Source: Acidimicrobiia bacterium (GTDB lineage Bacteria > Actinomycetota > Acidimicrobiia > Spongiisociales > UBA5794). Taken from it: a stretch of 24,399 bases of DNA. Where the stretch lies: NCBI GenBank assembly GCA_030599515.1, contig JAUVNV010000006.1:1-24399 (forward strand). Direction: 5' to 3'. Made by a program: the position numbers and the translations under genes. Numbering within the stretch: position 1 is the first letter of the stretch; the number at the start of each line of letters is the position of its first letter. The notes beneath the pieces are model-generated. The model saw only the letters and a list, made by a program, of their open reading frames with translations. It ran no database searches and was not told the DNA's origin. Below are positions 1 to 6,196 of the stretch, in pieces.

Positions 1-747
1 ATCAGCACGGCCTATCTCAGGGTTTTCGTCACCGGTGACGCCGCCGACACCGAGCCGTACGTCGAGGCTTCCGCCGATGACCGTGTGATGCGCTCCGACG
101 GTCGGTTCCTATGGGACGAGTCGCTGCGAGAGGATGCTTTCGTCACCGTCTGGAACGGCATCTCCTACGTGTGCCCGCGCACCGCCCGGCTCCGGATGGT
201 CGAAGGAGTGCTGGCATTCTCGGGGACCTATCCGAAGATCCCGCTGGTGAGTGAAGAGGAGCGCGAGTTGTTCAAACGAGAGTTGGCCGGTCTTCGCTCG
301 GCCGACCGGAGAAGTCACATCCTTGCGTCTCCCTGGCACGTTCCGTTGCGCTGGTTCGGTGCGTTCAACCCGTCCGAGCGGGACATGTATGACCGTCCTC
401 GAGGTCTCGGGATCCGCTACCGGACGGATCTCGGCGAGGCCGTCGATCGCGTCGATTGGGCCGTCCGTGTACTCGACGGCGCCGGCTTCCCCAATCCGGT
501 CGTCGAGCAGGTCCGTGATCTTGAGCGATGGATTGCGGAGTTTCCCGCCGGATCGATGCTGGAACTCGACTACGCCAGCGTCGCTGATCACTTCGCCGAT
601 GCGGATCTCACGTTCGACGAGTCTGCCGAGGACGTTCGTCAGAGTCTTGAGGCGCTCGAGAGCGGGGACGGCGAAGCGTCCCGTACGGCATACGGGCAGG
701 TCTCCCGACGGTGGGCGAGCCGTCAGGCGCTCACCTTCGCAAACTGA
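1..747 (+). CDS. unrecognised protein, 5' end outside the window
   Basis: The frame is open from the first base and ends in TGA, giving 248 visible residues, so the start probably lies just upstream. In-frame GTG (85) and ATG (88) exist, but the codons before them read as normal protein (starting ISTAYLRVFV), so I treat the gene as truncated by the window edge. The product looks soluble, with no membrane segment or signal peptide, and is rich in Asp, Glu, Arg and Trp. I recognise no catalytic motif and assign no function. A 71-bp gap separates it from the next gene on the same strand. Confidence 0.7.
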   Translation: MSTAYLRVFVTGDAADTEPYVEASADDRVMRSDGRFLWDESLREDAFVTVWNGISYVCPRTARLRMVEGVLAFSGTYPKIPLVSEEERELFKRELAGLRSADRRSHILASPWHVPLRWFGAFNPSERDMYDRPRGLGIRYRTDLGEAVDRVDWAVRVLDGAGFPNPVVEQVRDLERWIAEFPAGSMLELDYASVADHFADADLTFDESAEDVRQSLEALESGDGEASRTAYGQVSRRWASRQALTFAN

Positions 748-818
748 GCACCGTTCGGCCGTGACACCGTCGTGTGGGGCATCATCGGTATCCTCCCCGT
801 GCCACCGAAAGGATCGAC

Positions 819-1178
819 ATGACCAATGACTACCCGGCCGTACCCGAGCCTGTTCCGTCGGAGTCGCGCGGCTGGGCCACGGCGGCTCACCTCGTTCCAC
901 TGATCGGCCTCAGTTTCATCGGACCGCTCGTCATCTGGCTGATGAAGCGCGACGAGGATGCATTCGTCGGGTACCACGCCCGCGAGGCGCTGAACTTCCA
1001 GATCTCCCTGATCATCTACGTGATCGGATCGATCGTGCTGATGTTCGTCCTCATCGGCTTCATCTTGATCTTCGTCGTTCCGATCTTCGCCCTGGTCGTG
1101 ATGATCATCGCGGGGGTCAAGGCAGCGAACGGGGAGTTCTACCGGTACCCGCTCACGCTCCGATTCGTCACCGGCTGA
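819..1178 (+). CDS. DUF4870-family small membrane protein
   Basis: This 119-residue protein has a short polar N-terminus rich in Pro and Glu, then the family pattern of a first hydrophobic helix (about residues 22-42), a charged loop containing FVGYHAREALNFQ, and two further long hydrophobic helices, ending in a short polar tail (YRYPLTLRFVTG). The HAREALNFQ-type loop is the hallmark of DUF4870/Tic20-like proteins; their role is unknown. I chose the ATG at 819, not the in-frame GTG at 774, because AAAGGA (808-813) sits five bases upstream and the extra residues look non-native. Its TGA overlaps the next gene's ATG by one base, which suggests translational coupling. Confidence 0.85.
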   Translation: MTNDYPAVPEPVPSESRGWATAAHLVPLIGLSFIGPLVIWLMKRDEDAFVGYHAREALNFQISLIIYVIGSIVLMFVLIGFILIFVVPIFALVVMIIAGVKAANGEFYRYPLTLRFVTG

Positions 1179-1417
1179 TGGACGACGACGGGGCAGCCTG
1201 GAAATTGGCTGCCGTCTACGTCGTGTGGCTACTCGCTTCGGTCGCGATCGCGCTGATCGCAGGACTGCTCGTCGGCGCCATCGCGACGATCTTCGGGATG
1301 GAGTCGCAAACTGCTGATCACCAGAGACTCATAGCGATCGTCGCTTTGATCGGCTTCATCGTGCTGGCAGCCCTCCCGTTGCTCGTGCACAGAAGAATGG
1401 GCGGCGAGGAGCAGTAG
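1178..1417 (+). CDS. small two-helix membrane protein
   Basis: This 79-residue protein begins inside the stop codon of the DUF4870 gene (TGATG), so the two are probably translated together. It has a charged N-terminus (MDDDGAAWK), one long hydrophobic stretch at about residues 9-38, a polar loop around MESQTADHQR, a second hydrophobic stretch at about 49-69, and a basic then acidic tail (HRRMGGEEQ). I recognise no family. The pairing suggests a membrane complex or accessory role, which is inference from overlap alone. Confidence 0.7.
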   Translation: MDDDGAAWKLAAVYVVWLLASVAIALIAGLLVGAIATIFGMESQTADHQRLIAIVALIGFIVLAALPLLVHRRMGGEEQ

Positions 1418-1468
1418 CCGAACCACCCGGGTGCTCTGACACCCCGGAGTTCGGCCGGGAAGCAGGCG

Positions 1469-1474
1469 TACCAT
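1469..1474 (+). promoter_or_regulatory. candidate -10 box (TACCAT) of a leaderless GNAT gene
   Basis: TACCAT fits the actinobacterial TANNNT -10 pattern and ends six bases before the ATG at 1481, so transcription would begin at or next to the start codon. There is no Shine-Dalgarno sequence in this gap. No convincing -35 is placed 16-19 bases upstream. Confidence 0.4.
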
Positions 1475-1480
1475 GCCGAC

Positions 1481-2464
1481 ATGGATCAACCCGAACTGCC
1501 CGAGATCCCTGATGCGCAATGGCGTCCACTTGGTCCCGGCGACGCCGAGGCGATGGCCGATCTGCACAATGCGTGCTTCGAGGTAGATCGCACGTACCTC
1601 ATGACGCCGGGCGAGATGAGCGACGAGTTCGAGCGCTTCGGCGAACACACCGAGACCGACTCGATCGGACTGTTCACGGCAGGGGGTGAGTTGCTCGCCT
1701 TCGGTTGGGGTCTTGTCCCAAAGAGCGGGAAGACAGAGCACCGGGCATTCGTGTGGTTGCTGGTGCATCCGCAAATCCGTGGTTCCGTCGAAGATGACCT
1801 CGTCGATTGGATCGAGGCCGCCGCCATCGACCGACTCCAGACCTTCCATGACGATCTCCCCTCGGCGATGTATCGCCACGACGTGTTCGAGACCATGGTG
1901 GATGAGATCGCTCTCTTCGAACGTCACGGATTCGAGCCGGCCCGGTATTTCACTGAGAATCTGCGTGACTTGTCGAAGACGATCGACGATCCGGCGCTTG
2001 CCGATGGATTGGTTGCTCGTTCCTGGTCCGATGAGATCGCCGGCGACGCGCTGGCGGTCCACAACGACGCGTTCGCCGGTCACTGGGGATCGCAGCCGAT
2101 CGATCCGGATCAGTGGGCGACCTACCACGCCAACGATTTCTTCCAACCGCAGATGTCATGGGTGGTGTACGACGGGGACACACCCGTCGCGTATGTTCAG
2201 TGCTCGAAGTACCCCCATGACTGGGAGGTGCGGGGTCGGATCGAAGCGTGGGTTGAAGGGATCGGCACGATCGAGAGTCATCGCGGGCGGGGGATCGCAT
2301 CAGCGCTCATCACGATGGCCATGCGTTCATTCCGCGACGATGGGATGCAGTACGCGATCCTGGGTGTGGATTCGGAGAACGCGACCGGGGCGAATCGTGT
2401 CTACGAGCGCCTCGGTTTCGAAGTCGACCGTCGGGGCATCGCGTTCCGCAAGCCGGTGGGCTGA
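1481..2464 (+). CDS. GNAT acetyltransferase with two GNAT-like halves
   Basis: At 327 residues this is about twice a single GNAT domain. The C-terminal half carries the acetyl-CoA pyrophosphate loop (HRGRGIASALI) followed by the usual ending GVDSENATGANRVYERLGF, where the acyl-CoA-binding Asn and Tyr sit. The N-terminal half has the GNAT fold order (early ADLHNACFEVD segment, later FERHGFEPAR) but a degenerate CoA loop. This layout resembles mycothiol-synthase-like or other tandem GNATs, but I cannot name the substrate. The start has no ribosome site and a TANNNT box just upstream. The gene is convergent with the tRNA cluster, and a strong inverted repeat begins directly after its stop. Confidence 0.85.
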   Translation: MDQPELPEIPDAQWRPLGPGDAEAMADLHNACFEVDRTYLMTPGEMSDEFERFGEHTETDSIGLFTAGGELLAFGWGLVPKSGKTEHRAFVWLLVHPQIRGSVEDDLVDWIEAAAIDRLQTFHDDLPSAMYRHDVFETMVDEIALFERHGFEPARYFTENLRDLSKTIDDPALADGLVARSWSDEIAGDALAVHNDAFAGHWGSQPIDPDQWATYHANDFFQPQMSWVVYDGDTPVAYVQCSKYPHDWEVRGRIEAWVEGIGTIESHRGRGIASALITMAMRSFRDDGMQYAILGVDSENATGANRVYERLGFEVDRRGIAFRKPVG

Positions 2465-2515
2465 CGTCGTTTGTGCCTACGAACACAACAGTTGTGGTTC
2501 TAAGCACAAACGACG
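2465..2515. repeat. long two-part hairpin after the GNAT gene
   Basis: A perfect 12-bp inverted repeat (CGTCGTTTGTGC at 2465-2476, complement at 2504-2515) encloses a second imperfect one (GAACACAAC at 2481-2489 with 2491-2500, one bulged base). It starts at the first base after the stop codon. There is no T-run on either side, so it may be a bidirectional or U-less terminator between convergent transcripts, or an operator-like palindrome. Confidence 0.6.
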
Positions 2516-2527
2516 GCCAAACGCGAC

Positions 2528-2550
2528 AAAACCCCCTGCGATGCAGAGGG
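2528..2550 (-). terminator. rho-independent terminator of the tRNA cluster
   Basis: Read on the minus strand, CCCTCTGC, a 3-base loop and GCAGGGGG form an 8-bp stem (one G-T pair) followed at once by TTTT. It lies 10 bases past the 3' end of tRNA-Phe, so it should end the Glu-Asp-Phe transcript. Confidence 0.75.
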
Positions 2551-2559
2551 CCCTCTCCG

Positions 2560-2632
2560 TGGTCAGGGGCAGGGTCGAACTGCCGACCTCTGGTTTTTCA
2601 GACCAGCGCTCTACCAGCTGAGCTACCTGACC
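2560..2632 (-). tRNA. tRNA-Phe (GAA)
   Basis: The 73-nt cloverleaf has acceptor GGTCAGG/CCTGACC, anticodon stem CTGGT/ACCAG with loop CTGAAAA (anticodon GAA at 2597-2599), T-loop TTCGACC and discriminator A. CCA is not encoded. It is the last tRNA of a three-tRNA cluster transcribed leftward. Confidence 0.97.
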
Positions 2633-2645
2633 GGGCAGACACCAA

Positions 2646-2667
2646 CGCCCGGGCCGGAACCCGGGCG
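2646..2667 (-). repeat. hairpin between tRNA-Asp and tRNA-Phe
   Basis: CGCCCGGG and CCCGGGCG form a perfect 8-bp GC stem around a 6-base loop in the spacer between two tRNAs. It is not followed by a T-run, so a processing or spacing structure is more likely than a full terminator. Confidence 0.6.
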
Positions 2668-2675
2668 GAAGCGTC

Positions 2676-2753
2676 TGGCGGGAGCGACGGGATTTGAACC
2701 CGCGACCTCCGGCTTGACAGGCCGGCGTGAACTCCAGACTTCACCACGCCCCC
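2676..2753 (-). tRNA. tRNA-Asp (GTC), CCA encoded
   Basis: The acceptor stem is GGGGGCG/CGCTCCC, with one G-T pair. The D-stem is GTGA/TCAC, and the anticodon stem CCGGC/GCCGG holds loop CTGTCAA (anticodon GTC at 2716-2718). The T-loop is TTCAAAT. Discriminator G is followed by an encoded CCA (2676-2678 on the plus strand read TGG). The other three tRNAs in the window do not encode CCA. Confidence 0.96.
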
Positions 2754-2758
2754 GATCG

Positions 2759-2831
2759 TGCCCCCAGGGGAATTCGAATCCCCGTTGCCGCCTTGAAAGG
2801 GCGGAGTCCTAGGCCGCTGGACGATGGGGGC
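2759..2831 (-). tRNA. tRNA-Glu (TTC)
   Basis: The acceptor stem is GCCCCCA/TGGGGGC. The anticodon stem CCGCC/GGCGG carries loop CTTTCAA (anticodon TTC at 2795-2797), the T-loop is TTCGAAT and the discriminator is A. No CCA is encoded. It is the first gene of the leftward Glu-Asp-Phe cluster, an arrangement common in actinobacteria. Confidence 0.97.
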
Positions 2832-2842
2832 AGGGCCCCGAA

Positions 2843-2870
2843 AGCATAACGACCCCGGATGGGCAGTGAA
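2843..2870 (-). promoter_or_regulatory. promoter for the tRNA Glu-Asp-Phe cluster
   Basis: On the minus strand, -35 TTCACT (2870-2865) and -10 TATGCT (2848-2843) are separated by 16 bases, placing the transcript start about 5 bases before tRNA-Glu. A second candidate further upstream has TATACT at 2882-2877 with TTCACA at 2903-2898, but its spacer is 15 bases. Confidence 0.55.
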
Positions 2871-2914
2871 CACGGGAGTATATCGGCCCCGAACGCTTGT
2901 GAACAGGCCGAGCA

Positions 2915-2929
2915 GGGACCTCCGGCCCC
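2915..2929 (+). promoter_or_regulatory. DosR/DevR-like palindromic box 1 upstream of acs
   Basis: GGGACCTCCGGCCCC has half-sites GGGACC and GGCCCC around TCC and resembles the GGGACC-NNN-GGNCCC type of box described for DosR/DevR response regulators. It is centred 64 bases upstream of the start predicted from the TAGCCT -10 box, and belongs to a 22-bp imperfect tandem repeat with box 2. Confidence 0.5.
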
Positions 2930-2936
2930 ACCAGCA

Positions 2937-2951
2937 GGGTCCTCCGGCCCT
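2937..2951 (+). promoter_or_regulatory. DosR/DevR-like palindromic box 2 upstream of acs
   Basis: GGGTCCTCCGGCCCT lies exactly 22 bp from box 1, so both face the same side of the helix. Its centre is 42 bases upstream of the predicted transcript start, the position typical of an activator overlapping the -35 region. There is no good -35 hexamer there, consistent with activator dependence. Confidence 0.5.
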
Positions 2952-2973
2952 CCCAACGAACGGTTCTGGCGCA

Positions 2974-2979
2974 TAGCCT
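2974..2979 (+). promoter_or_regulatory. candidate -10 box (TAGCCT) of acs
   Basis: TAGCCT fits TANNNT and predicts a start near 2986, giving a leader of about 28 bases that contains GGAGG at 3001-3005. The same hexamer occurs before korA. Confidence 0.45.
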
Positions 2980-3013
2980 GCACATATCCGTTCGCGATCT
3001 GGAGGTTGTAGCC

Positions 3014-4960
3014 GTGGCCGAAGTCACTCTTGAGAACCTGATGTCTGAAGACAGGGTGTTTCCGCCGTCCGATGAGTTCGTTGCCGCAGCGAACGCCGGG
3101 CCGGAAATCTATGAGGAGTCTGCCGACTCGGAAGCGTGGTGGATGAAGCAGGCCCTCGAGCGCATCGCGTGGTACCAGGAGCCGACGATCGGGCTCAACT
3201 CCGACGATGCTCCGTTCTACAAGTGGTTCGAGGATGGGAAGCTGAACCTCTCATACAACTGCCTCGACCGTCACCTCGATACCATCGGCGACAAGATCGC
3301 CTACCACTGGATCGGGGAACCCGGTGACACTCGCGACATCACCTACGCGGAACTCCACGAGGAAGTCTCGAAGTTCGCCAACGCTCTGAAGTCCCTCGGA
3401 GTGGAGAAGGGCGACCGGGTCGCCGTCTACATGGGGATGGTCCCGGAGCTCCCGATCACGATGCTGGCCTGTGCCCGAATCGGCGCCGTCCACTCCGTGT
3501 GCTTCGGTGGCTTCTCTTCGGATTCACTCGCCGACCGGATCCAGGATGGCGCGGCGAAGGTCCTCGTGACGCAGGACGGGTCGTGGCGCAGGGGCTCTGT
3601 GTTCCCTCTCAAGGATCACGCCGACGTCTCGGTCGCTGCCTCCCCGACGATCGAGCACGTTGTCGTCGTCGAGCGGACGAAGAACGAGATCTCGATGACC
3701 GAAGGTCGTGACTTCTGGTGGCATGAGCTGATGGAGGGTCAGTCCGCCGTCTGCGAACCGGAGGTGATGGACGCCGAGGACCTCCTCTACATCCTCTACA
3801 CGTCCGGGACCACGGGGAAGCCGAAGGGCATCGTCCACACCCAGGGCGGCTACCTGACCGGCGTCATGGCCACCCACTCTCTCGTGTTCGACATCAAGGA
3901 TGATGACGTCTACTGGTGTGGCGCCGACATCGGCTGGGTCACCGGCCATTCGTACATCGTGTACGGGCCGCTCGCCAACGGCGTGACCGGCGTCATGTAC
4001 GAAGGCACACCCGACACGCCCGGTAAGGATCGGCTGTGGCAGATCATCGAGGACTACAAGGTCACGATCTTCTACACCGCTCCGACCGCGATCCGGGCCT
4101 TCATGAAGTGGGGCGATGAGTACCCGGCGATGCACGATCTGTCATCACTCCGATTGCTCGGCACGGTCGGCGAACCGATCAACCCCGAGGCGTGGATGTG
4201 GTACCGCGAGCACATCGGGAGCGAGAACTGCCCGATCGTCGACACGTGGTGGCAGACCGAGACCGGCATGATCATGATCACACCGCTCCCCGGCGCCGTG
4301 ACGACGAAGCCCGGCTCGGCGACGTTCCCGTTCCCCGGTGTCGGCGCGACCGCCGTCGATGAGGACGGCAACGACGTGGGCGTCCCCGGCGGCGGGTTCC
4401 TGGCGCTCACCAAGCCATGGCCTGCGATGCTCCGCACGATCTACGGAGACGACCAGCGCTACATCGACACGTACTGGTCGCGGTTCGAGGGGATGTACTT
4501 CCCCGGGGACGGCGTCAAACGCGACGACGAGGGCTACTTCTGGCTGCTCGGCAGGGTCGACGACATCATGCTCATCGCCGGACACAACATCTCGACGACA
4601 GAGGTCGAGTCGGCGCTGGTGTCGCATCCTTCGGTCGCCGAATCAGCGGTCGTCGGTCGCGCAGACCCGGTCACCGGCCAGGCGATCGCTGCCTTCGTCA
4701 CGCTCAGGGGCGGATTCGTCGGTGATGACGCACTGCTGAACGAGTTGCGCGATCACGTCGCCGATACGATCGGTCCGATCGCGAAGCCGAAGAGCATCGT
4801 GTTCACGGCCGATCTACCGAAGACCCGTTCCGGGAAGATCATGCGGCGGTTGCTGAAGGACATCTCCGAGAATCGTCAACTCGGTGACGTGACCACACTG
4901 GCCAACGCCGACATCGTCGCCGAGATCGCGGACGCGTCGACAACCGCCTCGGAGGACTGA
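3014..4960 (+). CDS. acs: acetyl-CoA synthetase (AMP-forming)
   Basis: Acs activates acetate to acetyl-CoA via acetyl-AMP in the cytoplasm. The 648 residues match the family length. Visible motifs are the N-terminal cap, the P-loop-like YTSGTTGKPKG (262-272), the ATP/acetate-pocket motif DTWWQTETG (410-418) whose Trp favours a small acyl group, the hinge region GRVDDIMLIAGHNIST, and the C-terminal LPKTRSGKIMRR with catalytic Lys608, the usual target of regulatory acetylation. The hinge motif has GHN where enteric Acs has GHR. The start is GTG at 3014, eight bases after GGAGG. Two palindromic boxes precede the gene. Downstream lie hairpins and the 2-oxoacid oxidoreductase genes, a sensible metabolic neighbour. 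Confidence 0.96.
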   Translation: MAEVTLENLMSEDRVFPPSDEFVAAANAGPEIYEESADSEAWWMKQALERIAWYQEPTIGLNSDDAPFYKWFEDGKLNLSYNCLDRHLDTIGDKIAYHWIGEPGDTRDITYAELHEEVSKFANALKSLGVEKGDRVAVYMGMVPELPITMLACARIGAVHSVCFGGFSSDSLADRIQDGAAKVLVTQDGSWRRGSVFPLKDHADVSVAASPTIEHVVVVERTKNEISMTEGRDFWWHELMEGQSAVCEPEVMDAEDLLYILYTSGTTGKPKGIVHTQGGYLTGVMATHSLVFDIKDDDVYWCGADIGWVTGHSYIVYGPLANGVTGVMYEGTPDTPGKDRLWQIIEDYKVTIFYTAPTAIRAFMKWGDEYPAMHDLSSLRLLGTVGEPINPEAWMWYREHIGSENCPIVDTWWQTETGMIMITPLPGAVTTKPGSATFPFPGVGATAVDEDGNDVGVPGGGFLALTKPWPAMLRTIYGDDQRYIDTYWSRFEGMYFPGDGVKRDDEGYFWLLGRVDDIMLIAGHNISTTEVESALVSHPSVAESAVVGRADPVTGQAIAAFVTLRGGFVGDDALLNELRDHVADTIGPIAKPKSIVFTADLPKTRSGKIMRRLLKDISENRQLGDVTTLANADIVAEIADASTTASED

Positions 4961-4975
4961 CGGTTCGCAACCGTC
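4959..4975 (+). terminator. hairpin at the acs stop codon (possible U-less terminator)
   Basis: GACGGTT-CGC-AACCGTC is a perfect 7-bp stem with a 3-base loop starting inside the acs TGA. No T-run follows. Actinobacteria often use hairpins without a T tail, so termination or transcript-end protection is plausible. Confidence 0.45.
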
Positions 4976-4976
4976 G

Positions 4977-5027
4977 CGTCGCACGTGCATACATGTCGCT
5001 CAGACAGACACGAAAGCACGTGCGACG
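4977..5027. repeat. 12-bp perfect inverted repeat between acs and korA
   Basis: CGTCGCACGTGC (4977-4988) and its exact complement (5016-5027) surround 27 bases that contain a smaller TGTC/GACA pair. The right arm ends 30 bases before the korA -10 box, so it may be a second terminator stem or an operator. Confidence 0.6.
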
Positions 5028-5056
5028 GATGTGCTCCTAACGGACCGTGCTGCTCC

Positions 5057-5062
5057 TAGCCT
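5057..5062 (+). promoter_or_regulatory. candidate -10 box (TAGCCT) of leaderless korA
   Basis: TAGCCT ends six bases before the ATG at 5069, so the mRNA would begin at the start codon. No Shine-Dalgarno sequence is present in the preceding 20 bases. Confidence 0.45.
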
Positions 5063-5068
5063 GGCGGC

Positions 5069-6196
5069 ATGACGACGAACACCGAAGTGCCCAGACGCGA
5101 ATACGTTGACGGAACGACGGCAATCGTACGTGGTGCCATCGATGCCGGCTGCACGTTCTTCGCCGGGTACCCGATCACGCCCGCCTCCGGCATCCTGATG
5201 GCGATGATGCGTGAGATCCCGAAGGTCGGGGGAATTGCGATACAGGGTGAGGACGAGATCGCCTCGATCGGTATGTGCCTCGGCGCTGCGATGTCCGGAG
5301 CGAAGGCGATGACCGCCACGTCCGGCCCCGGGATCAGCCTGTACTCGGAGAGCATCGGTCTCGCGATCATGGGCGAGGTTCCGCTCGTCATCGTCGACGT
5401 TCAGCGCCTCGGGCCCGCGACCGGCGGAGCAACGACCGTCGCCCAAGGCGATGTCCAGTTCGTCCGGTGGGGAACGGCCGGCGGCTACCCGGTGATCGTG
5501 CTCGCCCCATCCAGCGTCCCGGAGTCGTACTCCCTCACGGTGAAGGCGTTCGAACTCGCCGAGCGGTTCCGCTGCCCGGTGTTCGTCCTGACCGACAAGG
5601 AACTGGCGATGACGCTCTCGGCGGTCGACGTGGATGAGTACCCGGCGGTCGACGGCGTGGAACGGGCGGAGAAGCACGAGGGCCTGCCGTATTCGTGGGA
5701 CCCGGTCGACGCCGTCGATCCGATGCGACGGTATGGAGAGGGCGACGCGTTTCGTTTCACCGGATCCACCCACGACGAAGGTGCCTACATCACGAAGAAT
5801 GCAACCAAGGTGGGGGCGCTGAACGAGCATCTCATCGCAAAGATCGAGGTCCATCGGGATGAGATCGAGATGGTCGATGCCGACTTCGCGCCGGATGCGG
5901 GAACCATCGTGGTCTCCTACGGGGTCACAGCCGGCGCGGCCAGAGCGGCGGTCGCCCGACTGCGGACCCAAGGAGTTGCCGTATCGAACCTGGTTGTTCA
6001 GAGCCTGTGGCCGATCCCCGAGACGGCTCTCAATGATGCCTTCGAGGGCATCGAGCGGATAGTCGTACCGGAACTCAACATGGGCCTCTACCGCAGAGAG
6101 ATCGAGCGGATCGCCGCCGACCGCGAGGTCATCGGGGTGAATCGGATCGACGGTGGGCTCATCACGATCGACGAGATCATGGAGGCGATTCGATGA
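5069..6196 (+). CDS. korA: 2-oxoacid:ferredoxin oxidoreductase, alpha subunit
   Basis: This subunit supplies the pyrimidine-binding and transketolase C-terminal-like domains of a thiamine-diphosphate enzyme that interconverts a 2-oxoacid plus CoA with acyl-CoA, CO2 and reduced ferredoxin. Signatures are AGCTFFAGYPITPAS near the N-terminus, GEDEIASIGMCLGAAMSGAK and TATSGPGISL in the first third, and a C-terminal domain from about residue 270. The 375 residues fit an alpha subunit without the gamma domain that is fused to many KorA proteins. Substrate (2-oxoglutarate, pyruvate or branched-chain) cannot be decided from sequence by eye, so the symbol is provisional. Its TGA overlaps the next ATG by four bases. 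Confidence 0.9.
   Translation: MTTNTEVPRREYVDGTTAIVRGAIDAGCTFFAGYPITPASGILMAMMREIPKVGGIAIQGEDEIASIGMCLGAAMSGAKAMTATSGPGISLYSESIGLAIMGEVPLVIVDVQRLGPATGGATTVAQGDVQFVRWGTAGGYPVIVLAPSSVPESYSLTVKAFELAERFRCPVFVLTDKELAMTLSAVDVDEYPAVDGVERAEKHEGLPYSWDPVDAVDPMRRYGEGDAFRFTGSTHDEGAYITKNATKVGALNEHLIAKIEVHRDEIEMVDADFAPDAGTIVVSYGVTAGAARAAVARLRTQGVAVSNLVVQSLWPIPETALNDAFEGIERIVVPELNMGLYRREIERIAADREVIGVNRIDGGLITIDEIMEAIR

Noticed and set aside
2481..2500. Possible LexA/SOS box around GAAC...GTTC in the hairpin after the GNAT gene
   Set aside because: The spacing between GAAC and GTTC is 12 bases rather than 4, and the site is explained by the nested inverted repeat. No SOS gene is nearby.
5000..5971. 323-codon minus-strand frame opposite korA
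   Set aside because: It is fully antisense to a gene with clear thiamine-enzyme motifs, and its Arg/Asp/Gly-rich translation matches nothing.
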